Source: Amylibacter sp. IMCC11727 (GTDB lineage: Bacteria; Pseudomonadota; Alphaproteobacteria; Rhodobacterales; Rhodobacteraceae). From it: a stretch of DNA of 64,000 nt. Each line of letters begins with the position of its first letter. The first letter of the stretch is position 1. This document shows, piece after piece, positions 16,547 through 23,834 of the stretch. Under the pieces are notes generated by a model. It made no database searches. It saw only the letters and a list, made by a program, of their open reading frames with translations, and was not told the DNA's origin. The stretch covers positions 874,001 through 938,000 of the forward strand of contig NZ_CP122960.1 of NCBI RefSeq assembly GCF_029854195.1, given 5' to 3'. Made by a program: the position numbers and the translations under genes.

Positions 16547-17359
16547 ATGCGATTTGTTTTTGGATTGATGTGTTTGATTTTCGCAGGGTCAACTGCGTGG
16601 GCCTGTGGGCCAAATAGTAAATGCCGCTTGGGGGATCGTCATTATTACATCGCCCTGCCAGAGGGCCATGACGGGCGCAGCCAAGTGGGTGCGATTTTGT
16701 TTTCCCATGGACTGCAAGGTACGGCCAAAGGCGTGATGGGCAATGAAACGTTGCGCGGGATTGCTTCGGAGTTGGGGGTGGCGTTGATTGCTGTGAAATC
16801 TATCGGAGAAGATTGGACGTTGCCCAATGGCCCACGCAACGCGGTGCGCAATGTGAATGGGACGTTTCGGTATTTTGATGCAGTGGTGCGTGATGCAACG
16901 TCGCGGTTTCCCATTGACCCTGATCGCATGATGGCAACGGGATATTCTGCGGGTGGAATGGTGACGTGGAATTTGGTGTGTCAGCGCCCGCAACTGTTTG
17001 CGGCCTTTGCGCCGATGGCAGGAACGTTTTGGAAAAACCCGCCAAGGCGCTGTCGCAAACCCGTGGCCAATGTGCTGCATATTCATGGGCTGACGGATAA
17101 AACCGTGCCGATGGAGGGCCGTGTGATCAATGGTGTGCGCCAAGGCAATGTGACCAAAGTGATGCGGCGCTATAAACGGATGGGGCGGTTTCGCGCCGCT
17201 GGTCGCAGTTCAAATGCGGTGCTGGAGCTGTCGTGTAAATTAAGCCGCAATCGCAAAGGCAAGATGCTGGATCTGTGTTTGTACCCAGGGCGGCACAAAT
17301 ACGACAGCCGCTATGTGGAGTTTGCGTGGAAGCATTTTGTCAAAGCGGGTGTTTTGTAA
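16547..17359 (+). CDS. Secreted alpha/beta-hydrolase, polyhydroxybutyrate depolymerase/feruloyl esterase-like
   Basis: 270 residues with a signal peptide (MRFVFGLMCLIFAGSTAWA). The nucleophile elbow is GYSAGGM near residue 132, an oxyanion region is LFSHGLQG near 53, and a candidate acid/His region is HGLTDKTVP near 185. Several Cys suggest disulfides. The LpqC/PhaZ-like esterase family acts on polyesters or aromatic esters outside the cytoplasm; the substrate is not determined. ATG at 16547 follows AAGGGTGGG; an upstream in-frame ATG would prepend a non-signal stretch. Confidence 0.8.
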   Translation: MRFVFGLMCLIFAGSTAWACGPNSKCRLGDRHYYIALPEGHDGRSQVGAILFSHGLQGTAKGVMGNETLRGIASELGVALIAVKSIGEDWTLPNGPRNAVRNVNGTFRYFDAVVRDATSRFPIDPDRMMATGYSAGGMVTWNLVCQRPQLFAAFAPMAGTFWKNPPRRCRKPVANVLHIHGLTDKTVPMEGRVINGVRQGNVTKVMRRYKRMGRFRAAGRSSNAVLELSCKLSRNRKGKMLDLCLYPGRHKYDSRYVEFAWKHFVKAGVL

Positions 17360-17529
17360 ATCTGCTTCACGAAAAGTTGAAGAAATCGCATATTTATCAA
17401 TAAATTAGCGAAATTCGCGACATTCTGTCCCGAATGTAACACTCTTTGGTTTGGGCGGTGAATAAAACGGATGGTTTGCGGGTTTCGTTCTTGAACACTG
17501 TTGTTCATATCTTAACGAGGACATCCAAA

Positions 17530-18063
17530 ATGAAGTTTTTTCCAACTGTAGCTGCGCTTGTTTTGAGCGTTTCCCCTGTTCTGGCATCGGGTCAAAGTGC
17601 TGTGCTTCCAACGGCTGTGGCAAGTTTGATGAATAAAGACGGCAAAGAGATTGGGACCGCGACGTTGACGCAGGGACCCAATGGCGTTTTGTTTCACATC
17701 AAGGTTGCCGAACTGACACCTGGTAAGCACGGATTGCATTTGCACAGCCATGGCGAGTGCGAAGCGCATACGGGGTTTAAATCTGCCAAAGGCCATGTGG
17801 GCAAAAAGGAAGGGTCGCATGGTTTGTTGAACCCCAATGGGCCAGAGCCTGGGGATATTCCAAACATCTTTGTGGGTGCTGATGGCACGGGTGAAATGGA
17901 AGCCTTTAGCACGCTGGTGTCTTTGACTGGTGGTGAAAACAACCTTTTGGATGCGGACGGATCCACATTCATCATTCACGAAAATGGGGATGATCACCTG
18001 TCCCAGCCTATCGGTGGGGCAGGAGGGCGCGTGGCTTGTGGTGTGATTAAGGCGGGGTCTTAA
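17530..18063 (+). CDS. sodC: Periplasmic Cu/Zn superoxide dismutase
   Basis: 177 residues with signal peptide ending VLASG. Copper ligands are visible in HLHSHGEC (near residue 75) and FIIHENGDDH (near 148), with the bridging His in KGHVG and a zinc His in GSHG. At the place where relatives have GPHAGD or GHMGD the sequence is GPEPGDIPNI, so the third zinc His appears replaced while the Asp is kept. The C-terminal GGRVACGV supplies the disulfide Cys. The start follows ACGAGGA. A strong hairpin follows the stop. Confidence 0.9.
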   Translation: MKFFPTVAALVLSVSPVLASGQSAVLPTAVASLMNKDGKEIGTATLTQGPNGVLFHIKVAELTPGKHGLHLHSHGECEAHTGFKSAKGHVGKKEGSHGLLNPNGPEPGDIPNIFVGADGTGEMEAFSTLVSLTGGENNLLDADGSTFIIHENGDDHLSQPIGGAGGRVACGVIKAGS

Positions 18064-18068
18064 AACAC

Positions 18069-18108
18069 AAATGGCCGCTGCATTGGATATCCATTGCAGC
18101 GGCCATTT
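18069..18108. terminator. Strong bidirectional hairpin
   Basis: ATGGCCGCTGCA (18071-18082) pairs perfectly with TGCAGCGGCCAT (18095-18106), extended by AA/TT outside and with an inner TGGATATCCA palindrome. Lying between convergent sodC and the OmpA lipoprotein gene, it can serve as terminator in both directions (A- and T-rich flanks). Confidence 0.75.
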
Positions 18109-18121
18109 GATTGATTTTGGA

Positions 18122-18763
18122 TCAGCTGGTTGGGCGGATCACAATTTCCACGCGGCGGTTTGCGGCGCGTCCTGACGCAGTGTCGTTTGAGGCGATGGCT
18201 TCGGTTTCACCACGGCCATAGGCACGAATGCGGCTGCCGCTGACGCCGTTGTTCAGCAGGATGTTTTCAACCGATGCGGCGCGTCGTGCAGACAGGTTTT
18301 GGTTGTATGCGGCATCGCCCACGCTGTCGGTGTGGCCGATCACGTCAACGGTGCTGTCTGGATATTCATCCAAGTTGCGGGCCAGCGCGGCAAGATCGTC
18401 TTGCAAGGTGCTGCGGACAAAGGTGCTGTCAGTTTCAAATGTGATGGCTTCGGGCAGGGTAACGATCAAACGATCCCCTGCATTGGTGATGGTTGCACCA
18501 GAGCCTTCCATATCGCGGCGCAGATCGCGTTCTTGTTTATCAAGAATATTACCAATCACTGCCCCTGCAACGGCACCAACGGCCCCTGCTTTGACGGCGC
18601 TGTTGGCGGAATTGCCAGCAAGGATTTGAGATGCAACGCCGACTGCTGCGCCAATGGCGGCCCCGTTTCGGGTTTTTTCGAAGTCGGGGTTGGATGGATC
18701 GCTACATGCGGACAGTGCGAAAACGCATGTGGTGGCAAGGATAAGAGGTTTGGTAAACGCCAT
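18122..18763 (-). CDS. OmpA-family outer-membrane lipoprotein (YiaD-like)
   Basis: 213 residues. Lipoprotein signal with lipobox LSAC (Cys near residue 20), then a glycine-zipper segment rich in GAAIGAAVGVA/GAVAGAVIG near 35-70. The C-terminal OmpA domain binds peptidoglycan (VDVIGHTDSVGDAAYNQNLS near 140 and RAANRRVEI near the end). It likely anchors the outer membrane to the cell wall. It is a single gene, convergent with sodC. Confidence 0.9.
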   Translation of the reverse strand: MAFTKPLILATTCVFALSACSDPSNPDFEKTRNGAAIGAAVGVASQILAGNSANSAVKAGAVGAVAGAVIGNILDKQERDLRRDMEGSGATITNAGDRLIVTLPEAITFETDSTFVRSTLQDDLAALARNLDEYPDSTVDVIGHTDSVGDAAYNQNLSARRAASVENILLNNGVSGSRIRAYGRGETEAIASNDTASGRAANRRVEIVIRPTS

Positions 18764-18850
18764 TGACTGGTCTTTCTGTTACGTCTCGATCAGCGTAACA
18801 TGTGGAGTTCTGTCCATTTTACAAGGGTTTTGCCCGTGACGATGCCGTGA

Positions 18851-19714
18851 TCAGGCAGAATTTTGCGCAGAGTGTTGTATTTCGTGATCGGCGTCTGCGC
18901 GCGCACCTTCCCATGCCAAAAGCGCGCGTTTAACAGGCAGGCCCCAGTGATAGCCGCCCAAACCGCCTGATTTGCGCAGGGCGCGGTGGCAGGGAATGAG
19001 CCAGCTGATGGGGTTGCGCCCCACGGCGGTTCCGACGGCGCGCACGGCTTTGGGGTTGCCGATGGATTTGGCAATTTCGCCATAGGTGGTGACGTGACCT
19101 GTGGGAACGTTCAAAAGCGCCTCCCACACTTTGATCTGGAAGGGGGCGCCGATCAGATGCAGGTTGGCTGCGTCACCGCCGATGATAGCATCGACTTTGG
19201 CCTGCAAAGTGGTTTCGTTTTGGATGTAAGTGGCTTCGGGCCAGCGGGCTTGCATATCGGTGAGTGACCAGTCGCGGCCAAATTCGGCGGTAAAACCCAT
19301 GCCGCAAATGCCGCGCGGGGTGGCAGCGACGATCATTTCGCCAAACGGGCTGTCGAACCAACCCCAAGTGATGGTCAGGCCCTTACCTTTGGCGGCGAAT
19401 TCGCCTGGGCTCATGGCTTCCCAAGTGAGGAACAAGTCATGTAGGCGGCCTGTGCCAGAAAGGCCCGTTTCATGGGCGGTATCAAGGAGTGTGAAGCGGT
19501 CGCGCAGAAGGGATTTCGCGTGGTCGAGGGTGAGGTATTGTTGATACCGTTTCGGAGACACGCCCGCCCATTGGGAAAACACCCGCTGAAAGTGCATCGG
19601 TGACAGGCCGACGGCGTTGGCCACTTCGTCGAGTTTGGGTTGTTCGCCCACAGTGCTGTCGATGTAGTCAATCGCGCGGGCGATTACGGCGTGATGATAT
19701 GGATCTTGTGTCAT
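18851..19714 (-). CDS. AraC-type HTH fused to O6-methylguanine-DNA methyltransferase (Ada-like, no zinc domain)
   Basis: 287 residues. An AraC helix-turn-helix pair is at residues ~10-105 (GLSPMHFQRVFSQWAGVSPK). The methyltransferase domain is at ~115-275 with the acceptor motif IPCHRALR near 240. Classic Ada has an N-terminal four-Cys zinc domain that accepts methyl from phosphotriesters; it is absent, as translation begins immediately before the HTH. Repair of O6-methylguanine is therefore likely, while the induction mechanism is unclear. An in-frame extension upstream exists but is low-complexity and unconserved. Confidence 0.88.
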   Translation of the reverse strand: MTQDPYHHAVIARAIDYIDSTVGEQPKLDEVANAVGLSPMHFQRVFSQWAGVSPKRYQQYLTLDHAKSLLRDRFTLLDTAHETGLSGTGRLHDLFLTWEAMSPGEFAAKGKGLTITWGWFDSPFGEMIVAATPRGICGMGFTAEFGRDWSLTDMQARWPEATYIQNETTLQAKVDAIIGGDAANLHLIGAPFQIKVWEALLNVPTGHVTTYGEIAKSIGNPKAVRAVGTAVGRNPISWLIPCHRALRKSGGLGGYHWGLPVKRALLAWEGARADADHEIQHSAQNSA

Positions 19715-20033
19715 AGGGGGAGTGTGGCGGGTGTGAGGTGAGTCTGCCACCCGTTTCTTGCGGGAAGGTTGGGGAAGGGGGTGCGTGGACCCTTTTGTTC
19801 GGGTGTGTCGAGGGCTGTGAAAGTCCGTGAAAACTGCGGCAGCAGCCGCCCATGACGAACGGTAGGTTTTGGCCAAGTACGAGTCAAAATATGCGACCCA
19901 AAACGGCCATTTATGGGCCATAGTTTCGCCCAACTTTGCGTCCACTTAACAAATCGTTAAATTGTACACCCCGCGGAAAACCCGCGTTGGACACGTCTGA
20001 GTGAAATCTGAATGTTCAACTTGTGGGGTTAAC
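19715..20033. other. 319-bp intergenic region, no gene seen
   Basis: It lies between the divergent Ada-like and TadG-like genes. It contains a short hairpin CGCGG/CCGCG near 19974-19988 and GGCC..GGGCC inverted half-sites near 19904-19918. The last ~90 bp are AT-rich and probably hold the TadG promoter. No RNA gene recognised. Confidence 0.3.
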
Positions 20034-20838
20034 GTGCCTTTCTTCAAAACACACACATCGCGTTCCAAGAAATTCGGTAAAGACGAATCCGGGTCAATTA
20101 TTGTTTTTGTGCTGATCATTTTTTCGGCCATGTTTCTGGTTGGGGGCACTGCGATTGATTTGGCCCGTCATGAAAACCTGCGGACATCCTTGCAATACAA
20201 TTTGGATCGCGCGGTCTTGGCCGCTGCATCTTTGCGCCAGACACAAGACCCAAAATTGATCGTTGAGAGCTATATGTCGAAGGTTCAAACCATCGAAGAC
20301 TTTACGGTTGTGGTGGACTCGACTGTTTCATTGAACGCGCGGGCAGTTGCGGCGTCGGCCACCGCTGAGCTGGACACATGGTTCCTTTCGATGGCGGGAA
20401 TCAATTCGATGCCCATTACCGTGAAAGCCAGTTCTGAAGAGCGGATCCCAAACTTGGAAATATCATTGGTTCTCGATGTTTCTGGGTCCATGCGGGGCAC
20501 GAAGTTGACAAACTTGCAGGCTGCGGCAAAGGAGTTTGTCACGACCTTGTTGAATGGCGCGGATACGGACACGGTTGCGATTTCTATTATTCCGTTCAAC
20601 CAAAATGTTGCGCCATCCATTGACTTGTTTAGCAAGTTGAACATCGTTGAAACGCATACTTTATCTACGTGTTTACAGTTTGAGGACGCTGATTTTGACA
20701 GCGTTTCCATTGATCCAGCAGTGGCCCAAACCCAAGCAATTTATACATCTCGGTATGGTTACAATTACGGCGATTTCGAAAAGTTTTATCAGACCTGTTT
20801 CCCGCAACCGCAATTTCAGACCCTGCCATATTCCGATG
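20034..20838 (+). pseudogene. TadG-like pilus-assembly protein with von Willebrand A domain, truncated by an IS element
   Basis: About 268 native residues remain. An N-terminal TadE/G-type membrane anchor (GSIIVFVLIIFSAMFLVGG) is followed by a pseudopilin-like segment and the start of a vWA domain with the MIDAS motif LVLDVSGSMRG near residue 145. After PYSD the frame runs into IS sequence and stops within seven codons (20855). Homologues continue for well over 100 residues, so most of the vWA domain is lost. GTG at 20034 preceded by GTGGGG fits homologue N-termini; GTG at 20001 is an alternative. No other tad gene is present. Confidence 0.8.
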
Positions 20839-20849
20839 TGTCCGTTGTC
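20839..20849 (+). repeat. IS terminal inverted repeat, left
   Basis: TGTCCGTTGTC; matches the reverse complement of the right end at 10 of 11 positions. Confidence 0.7.
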
Positions 20850-20911
20850 ATATAAAGTGGGACATCAGAGCGGCTTGAGCATTGGAGGCTCTGGCTCGTT
20901 AGTGTGATTGA

Positions 20912-21892
20912 TTATGCTGCTTGTTTCTGATGTTGCAAGCGACGTTGTTTGATTGTCTGTTTCTTGATCCTCTTCCTTTCTCTCAGAATGGCTTTGTCGC
21001 GGCCGAAGTAGACATCGGCGGGTGTGACGTTGTTCAGGCTCTCGTGGTATCGTCGGTTATTGTAATAGTCGACGAAGGCCTCGATCTGGCGCTCGAGATC
21101 GCCGGGCAGATAGTAGTTTTCTAACAGCACTCGGTTCTTCATCGTTTGATGCCATCGTTCGATTTTGCCTTGGGTCTGTGGATGGAACGGAGCACCACGG
21201 ACATGATCCATATTTTGCCCTTCCAGCCATTCGGCCAGGTCGCCAGATATGTAACACGATCCGTTATCGCTGAGCAGGCGTGGTTTGTGCCGAACAACCG
21301 CTTGGTCACAGCCTGATGCTGTCAGAGCGCGCTCAATCGTCTCGGTCACATCACTGGCCCGCATGGTTGTACACAGTTTCCATGAGATGATGTAGCGGCT
21401 GTAATCATCCAAGATCGTAGACAGATAATACCACCCCCAACCAATGATTTTGAAGTAGGTGAAGTCTGTCTGCCACATCTGATTGATGGCGGTGGTTTTA
21501 TCCGTGAACTCGTTGGCTGCTTTGATCACCACGTAGTCTGGTGCTGTGATCAGGTCGGCTTCCTTGAGAATGCGATAAGCTGATGATTCTGAGACAAAAT
21601 ACCGCTTTTCATCGGTGTATTTGACTGCCAGCTCGCGCGTGCTCAGCGCCTCGTGTTCCAGCGCAAACGCGATCAGGTCGTCACGACGATCATCGGGGAT
21701 GCGGTTCCAAACGGATTTAGGGCATGGCGATTTGTCAGCCAGCCGGTCAAACCCGCCTTCGAGATATAAATCATACCAGCGATAGAATGTGGTGCGTGGA
21801 ATGCCCAGCATGTCGAGGGTCTGCTTGGTTGGCAGATGTGATCCCTCGACGGTGCGGATGACCTCCAGCTTCTCAGACGCAGGGTATCTCAT
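20912..21892 (-). CDS. IS3-family transposase OrfB (DDE integrase catalytic part)
   Basis: 326 residues. An N-terminal HTH region (KQTLDMLGIPRTTFYRWYD) precedes an rve integrase core. The catalytic acidic triad is visible as D in MWQTDFTYFKI (near residue 140), D in RLLSDNGSCYIS (near 210) and E in QTQGKIERWHQ (near 245). No internal stop, so it is probably active. The ATG overlaps the OrfA stop by 4 bp and lies in the -1 frame relative to OrfA. Confidence 0.92.
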   Translation of the reverse strand: MRYPASEKLEVIRTVEGSHLPTKQTLDMLGIPRTTFYRWYDLYLEGGFDRLADKSPCPKSVWNRIPDDRRDDLIAFALEHEALSTRELAVKYTDEKRYFVSESSAYRILKEADLITAPDYVVIKAANEFTDKTTAINQMWQTDFTYFKIIGWGWYYLSTILDDYSRYIISWKLCTTMRASDVTETIERALTASGCDQAVVRHKPRLLSDNGSCYISGDLAEWLEGQNMDHVRGAPFHPQTQGKIERWHQTMKNRVLLENYYLPGDLERQIEAFVDYYNNRRYHESLNNVTPADVYFGRDKAILRERKRIKKQTIKQRRLQHQKQAA

Positions 21893-22263
21893 TCCTCGAA
21901 CTCCCCAGCCCCTGTCATGCTTTTTTTGAGAAGCCGGTTCTCAAGCGTCAGATCGGCCACGCATTCCTTCAAGGCCATAGCTTCTGAGCGTAGTTCTTTC
22001 ACTTCAGGGGATGTGGCCTGACGCGCCGTATCGCCAGATAGACGGCGTTTGCCTGCTTCAAGGAATTCTTTCGACCAGCTGTAATACAGGCTCTCCGCGA
22101 TGCCCTCCCGACGGCACAACGCTGAGATGCTTTCTTCTCCACGCATCCCTGCCAGCACAATGCGGATCTTCTCCTCCGCCGAATAGGTTTGACGTGTCTT
22201 GCGGCGGATGTTCTTTACCAATTTATCTGCAGACGCTTTGCTGCTTCCGGATTTCTTGTTCAT
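21889..22263 (-). CDS. IS3-family transposase OrfA (HTH protein)
   Basis: 124 residues with a helix-turn-helix (YSAEEKIRIVLAGMRGEESI, ALCRREGIAESLYYSW) and a C-terminal leucine-rich coiled-coil segment (LTLENRLLKKSM). ATG at 22263 follows GGAGTGAAG. A run of seven A on the coding strand (21921-21927) lies about 30 nt before the stop, and the -1 frame is open from there into OrfB, consistent with the -1 frameshift that makes OrfAB in IS3 elements. Confidence 0.88.
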   Translation of the reverse strand: MNKKSGSSKASADKLVKNIRRKTRQTYSAEEKIRIVLAGMRGEESISALCRREGIAESLYYSWSKEFLEAGKRRLSGDTARQATSPEVKELRSEAMALKECVADLTLENRLLKKSMTGAGEFEE

Positions 22264-22344
22264 CTTCACTCCATGAAGGTTACGATGAACCAGAAATCCT
22301 CCGTTGTTCAATTCCTCAAATCTGTCCCAAAGGCCCTGACGTCA

Positions 22345-22355
22345 GACAAAGGACA
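22345..22355 (-). repeat. IS terminal inverted repeat, right
   Basis: GACAAAGGACA on the + strand, i.e. TGTCCTTTGTC inward; partner of 20839-20849. Confidence 0.7.
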
Positions 22356-22498
22356 TTGATCCGCTGGTATTTGTCGGGGCGCCGATTTACACCAGTGTTT
22401 GGAATACTCTGTTTAGTGACTTGCAGCCCTTGGATGCAGACAAGCTGATAGACGACTATCTGGACACTGTTACATTAGGGTTGCTTGCCGAAAGGTAA
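22356..22498 (+). pseudogene. C-terminal remnant of a TetR/AcrR-type regulator
   Basis: The frame running from the IS end to the TAA at 22496-22498 encodes about 46 residues including DPLVFVGAPIYTSVWNTLF and ADKLIDDYLDTVTLGLL. These resemble the last helices of TetR-family ligand domains (a GPxYY-like segment, then a final long helix ending RGL/LGL). No start codon or HTH remains, as the 5' part was lost at the IS junction. The frame is too short for certainty. It is not a continuation of the TadG-like gene on the other side. Confidence 0.55.
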
Positions 22499-22621
22499 AC
22501 GATTGAACCGCTAAGTGCGCTTTTTCGGATCGCATCCGAGACATGGGGCGACAGAACTACGACTTTCGAATTTGAGTTGATTACCAGCCGCCTTGTTTTG
22601 TGGGCATCGGGTTTTTCGTCG

Positions 22622-23362
22622 CTATTTGTTTTTACCTATTGCGTCAAAATCCGCCAAAATCTCTTTCGCCACTTCCTCTGCCCAGAGCGCATAAATGTCT
22701 GGGCCTGGGTGGTAGCCATCGCTGGCCATCAGATTCGGATCAAGGGGGAGGTCTAGGTGCAGGCGGGTCACTTCGGGGCGGGTGGCTTGGTACTTTGCCA
22801 TCGCCTTATCAAACCGATTGACGCGCAGTCCTATGATCCAGCGCAAGGGTTGCGGAAGGACGGGAAATTCGCCCATGGGCGGCAGATTTACGGTGTAGAT
22901 GTGTTTGGCGGAGAACTTGTTGGTCAGCAGGTCGAGGAAGGTGGCTGTTTGGTTGAGCCAGCGGATGAGGGGGATTTGACGGGTGACGTCGTTCACGCCG
23001 AGGGAGACGACAACGGCGTCATAGGGTTTGGGTGCTGTGTCGTGGAGCCACTCAATTGTGCTGGCGGTGGTGCCGCCTGTGCGGGCGATCAAGTCCCATT
23101 CAACGCTGATGTGGTGTGAGAGGTTTTTGACAAGTTGGCCCATCAATGCGGTGTCTTGGGTTTTTTCCCCGACACCCGCAGCGGCACTGTCACCTACGAT
23201 CAGCAAACGAAGGGGAGCGTTATTGGATCGATGGGCGGTGACGCCGCTGCGGGGCCCGGTTGGCTCTGGCAAGATTAACGCGTGCTTTCGTACGCGCAGT
23301 CCCTGCCAGACCAACAATGGTGCTGCCAGTATTTTAAGGGACAATTCAAATACGGCCTGCAC
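22622..23362 (-). CDS. SGNH/GDSL-family hydrolase
   Basis: 246 residues. SGNH blocks are in order: LLIVGDSAAAGVG near residue 54 (nucleophile Ser), TGGTTAST near 95 (Gly block), VVSLGVNDVT near 118 (Asn block) and SDGYHPGPDIY near 215 (Asp/His block). The N-terminus is hydrophobic (LSLKILAAPLLVW) and may be a membrane anchor. Probable esterase or lysophospholipase-type activity, substrate unknown. Starts with GTG; AAAGG lies about 10 nt upstream. The gene follows a small ORF by 19 bp. Confidence 0.85.
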   Translation of the reverse strand: MQAVFELSLKILAAPLLVWQGLRVRKHALILPEPTGPRSGVTAHRSNNAPLRLLIVGDSAAAGVGEKTQDTALMGQLVKNLSHHISVEWDLIARTGGTTASTIEWLHDTAPKPYDAVVVSLGVNDVTRQIPLIRWLNQTATFLDLLTNKFSAKHIYTVNLPPMGEFPVLPQPLRWIIGLRVNRFDKAMAKYQATRPEVTRLHLDLPLDPNLMASDGYHPGPDIYALWAEEVAKEILADFDAIGKNK

Positions 23363-23381
23363 CAGGAGGGACCTTTATTTA

Positions 23382-23582
23382 CTATTCAACACCCTGATAC
23401 CGCTGAGACGCGCGCAGAACGAAGTCCTGCAAGGCCGTGTCGTCGATCCCCACATCCGAGTCGGATGGGTGAATGACGGCTTGGACAACGCGTGGTTTTT
23501 CCAAGATACGGTCATGGGACACTTCGACAACGGGTGTTGTCGTCGTGATTGCGGCGGCGATTGCAGCTGTAAGAGCCGACAT
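23382..23582 (-). CDS. Small hypothetical protein (66 residues)
   Basis: An Ala/Thr-rich hydrophobic N-terminus (SALTAAIAAAITTTTPVVEV) is followed by a polar tail. AAAGGAAC at a suitable distance supports the ATG. It lies 19 bp upstream of the SGNH hydrolase on the same strand, suggesting co-transcription. No family recognised. Could be a short exported or membrane-associated peptide, or a spurious frame. Confidence 0.45.
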   Translation of the reverse strand: MSALTAAIAAAITTTTPVVEVSHDRILEKPRVVQAVIHPSDSDVGIDDTALQDFVLRASQRYQGVE

Positions 23583-23834
23583 GGGTGTGTTCCTTTGTTG
23601 TTGCGTATATTCAGAATACGTTTGGTATTCGTGAATGGATCATCTTGTGGTCTTTAAATAACTAAGTAAGCAGTGCTTTCAAGAGGGAAGCTATGCTATT
23701 TTTGCATCCCTGTGCATCCATATACGTGAGAGCTCAGGCATTCCGGCGGTATACAGCCGAAATGTTCTGTTTCCAGACCAAAACCAGCCCGATATCGCAA
23801 AGGTGATCGGCGGTGAGGGAACAGGGAAGTGCCG

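Larger units (their letters stand above)
20839..22355 (-). mobile_element. IS3-family insertion sequence, apparently intact
   Basis: 1,517 bp by my boundary call, ending 5'-TG...CA-3' as IS3-family elements do. It carries two overlapping transposase frames on the minus strand and imperfect inverted ends TGTCCGTTGTC / TGTCCTTTGTC. Left flank (CGATG) and right flank (TTGAT) show no matching 3-5 bp target duplication. The left flank is a TadG-like gene and the right flank a TetR-like tail, so the element probably marks a deletion or recombination junction. Confidence 0.85.

Noticed and set aside
20830..22362. Target-site duplication around the IS
   Set aside because: Left (CGATG) and right (TTGAT) flanks do not match at 3, 4 or 5 bp for the TG...CA boundaries chosen.
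23583..23834. Possible small RNA or gene in the 252-bp gap before the phosphoesterase
   Set aside because: A short minus-strand frame crosses the phosphoesterase end and has no ribosome site; no stable RNA fold or tRNA pattern seen.
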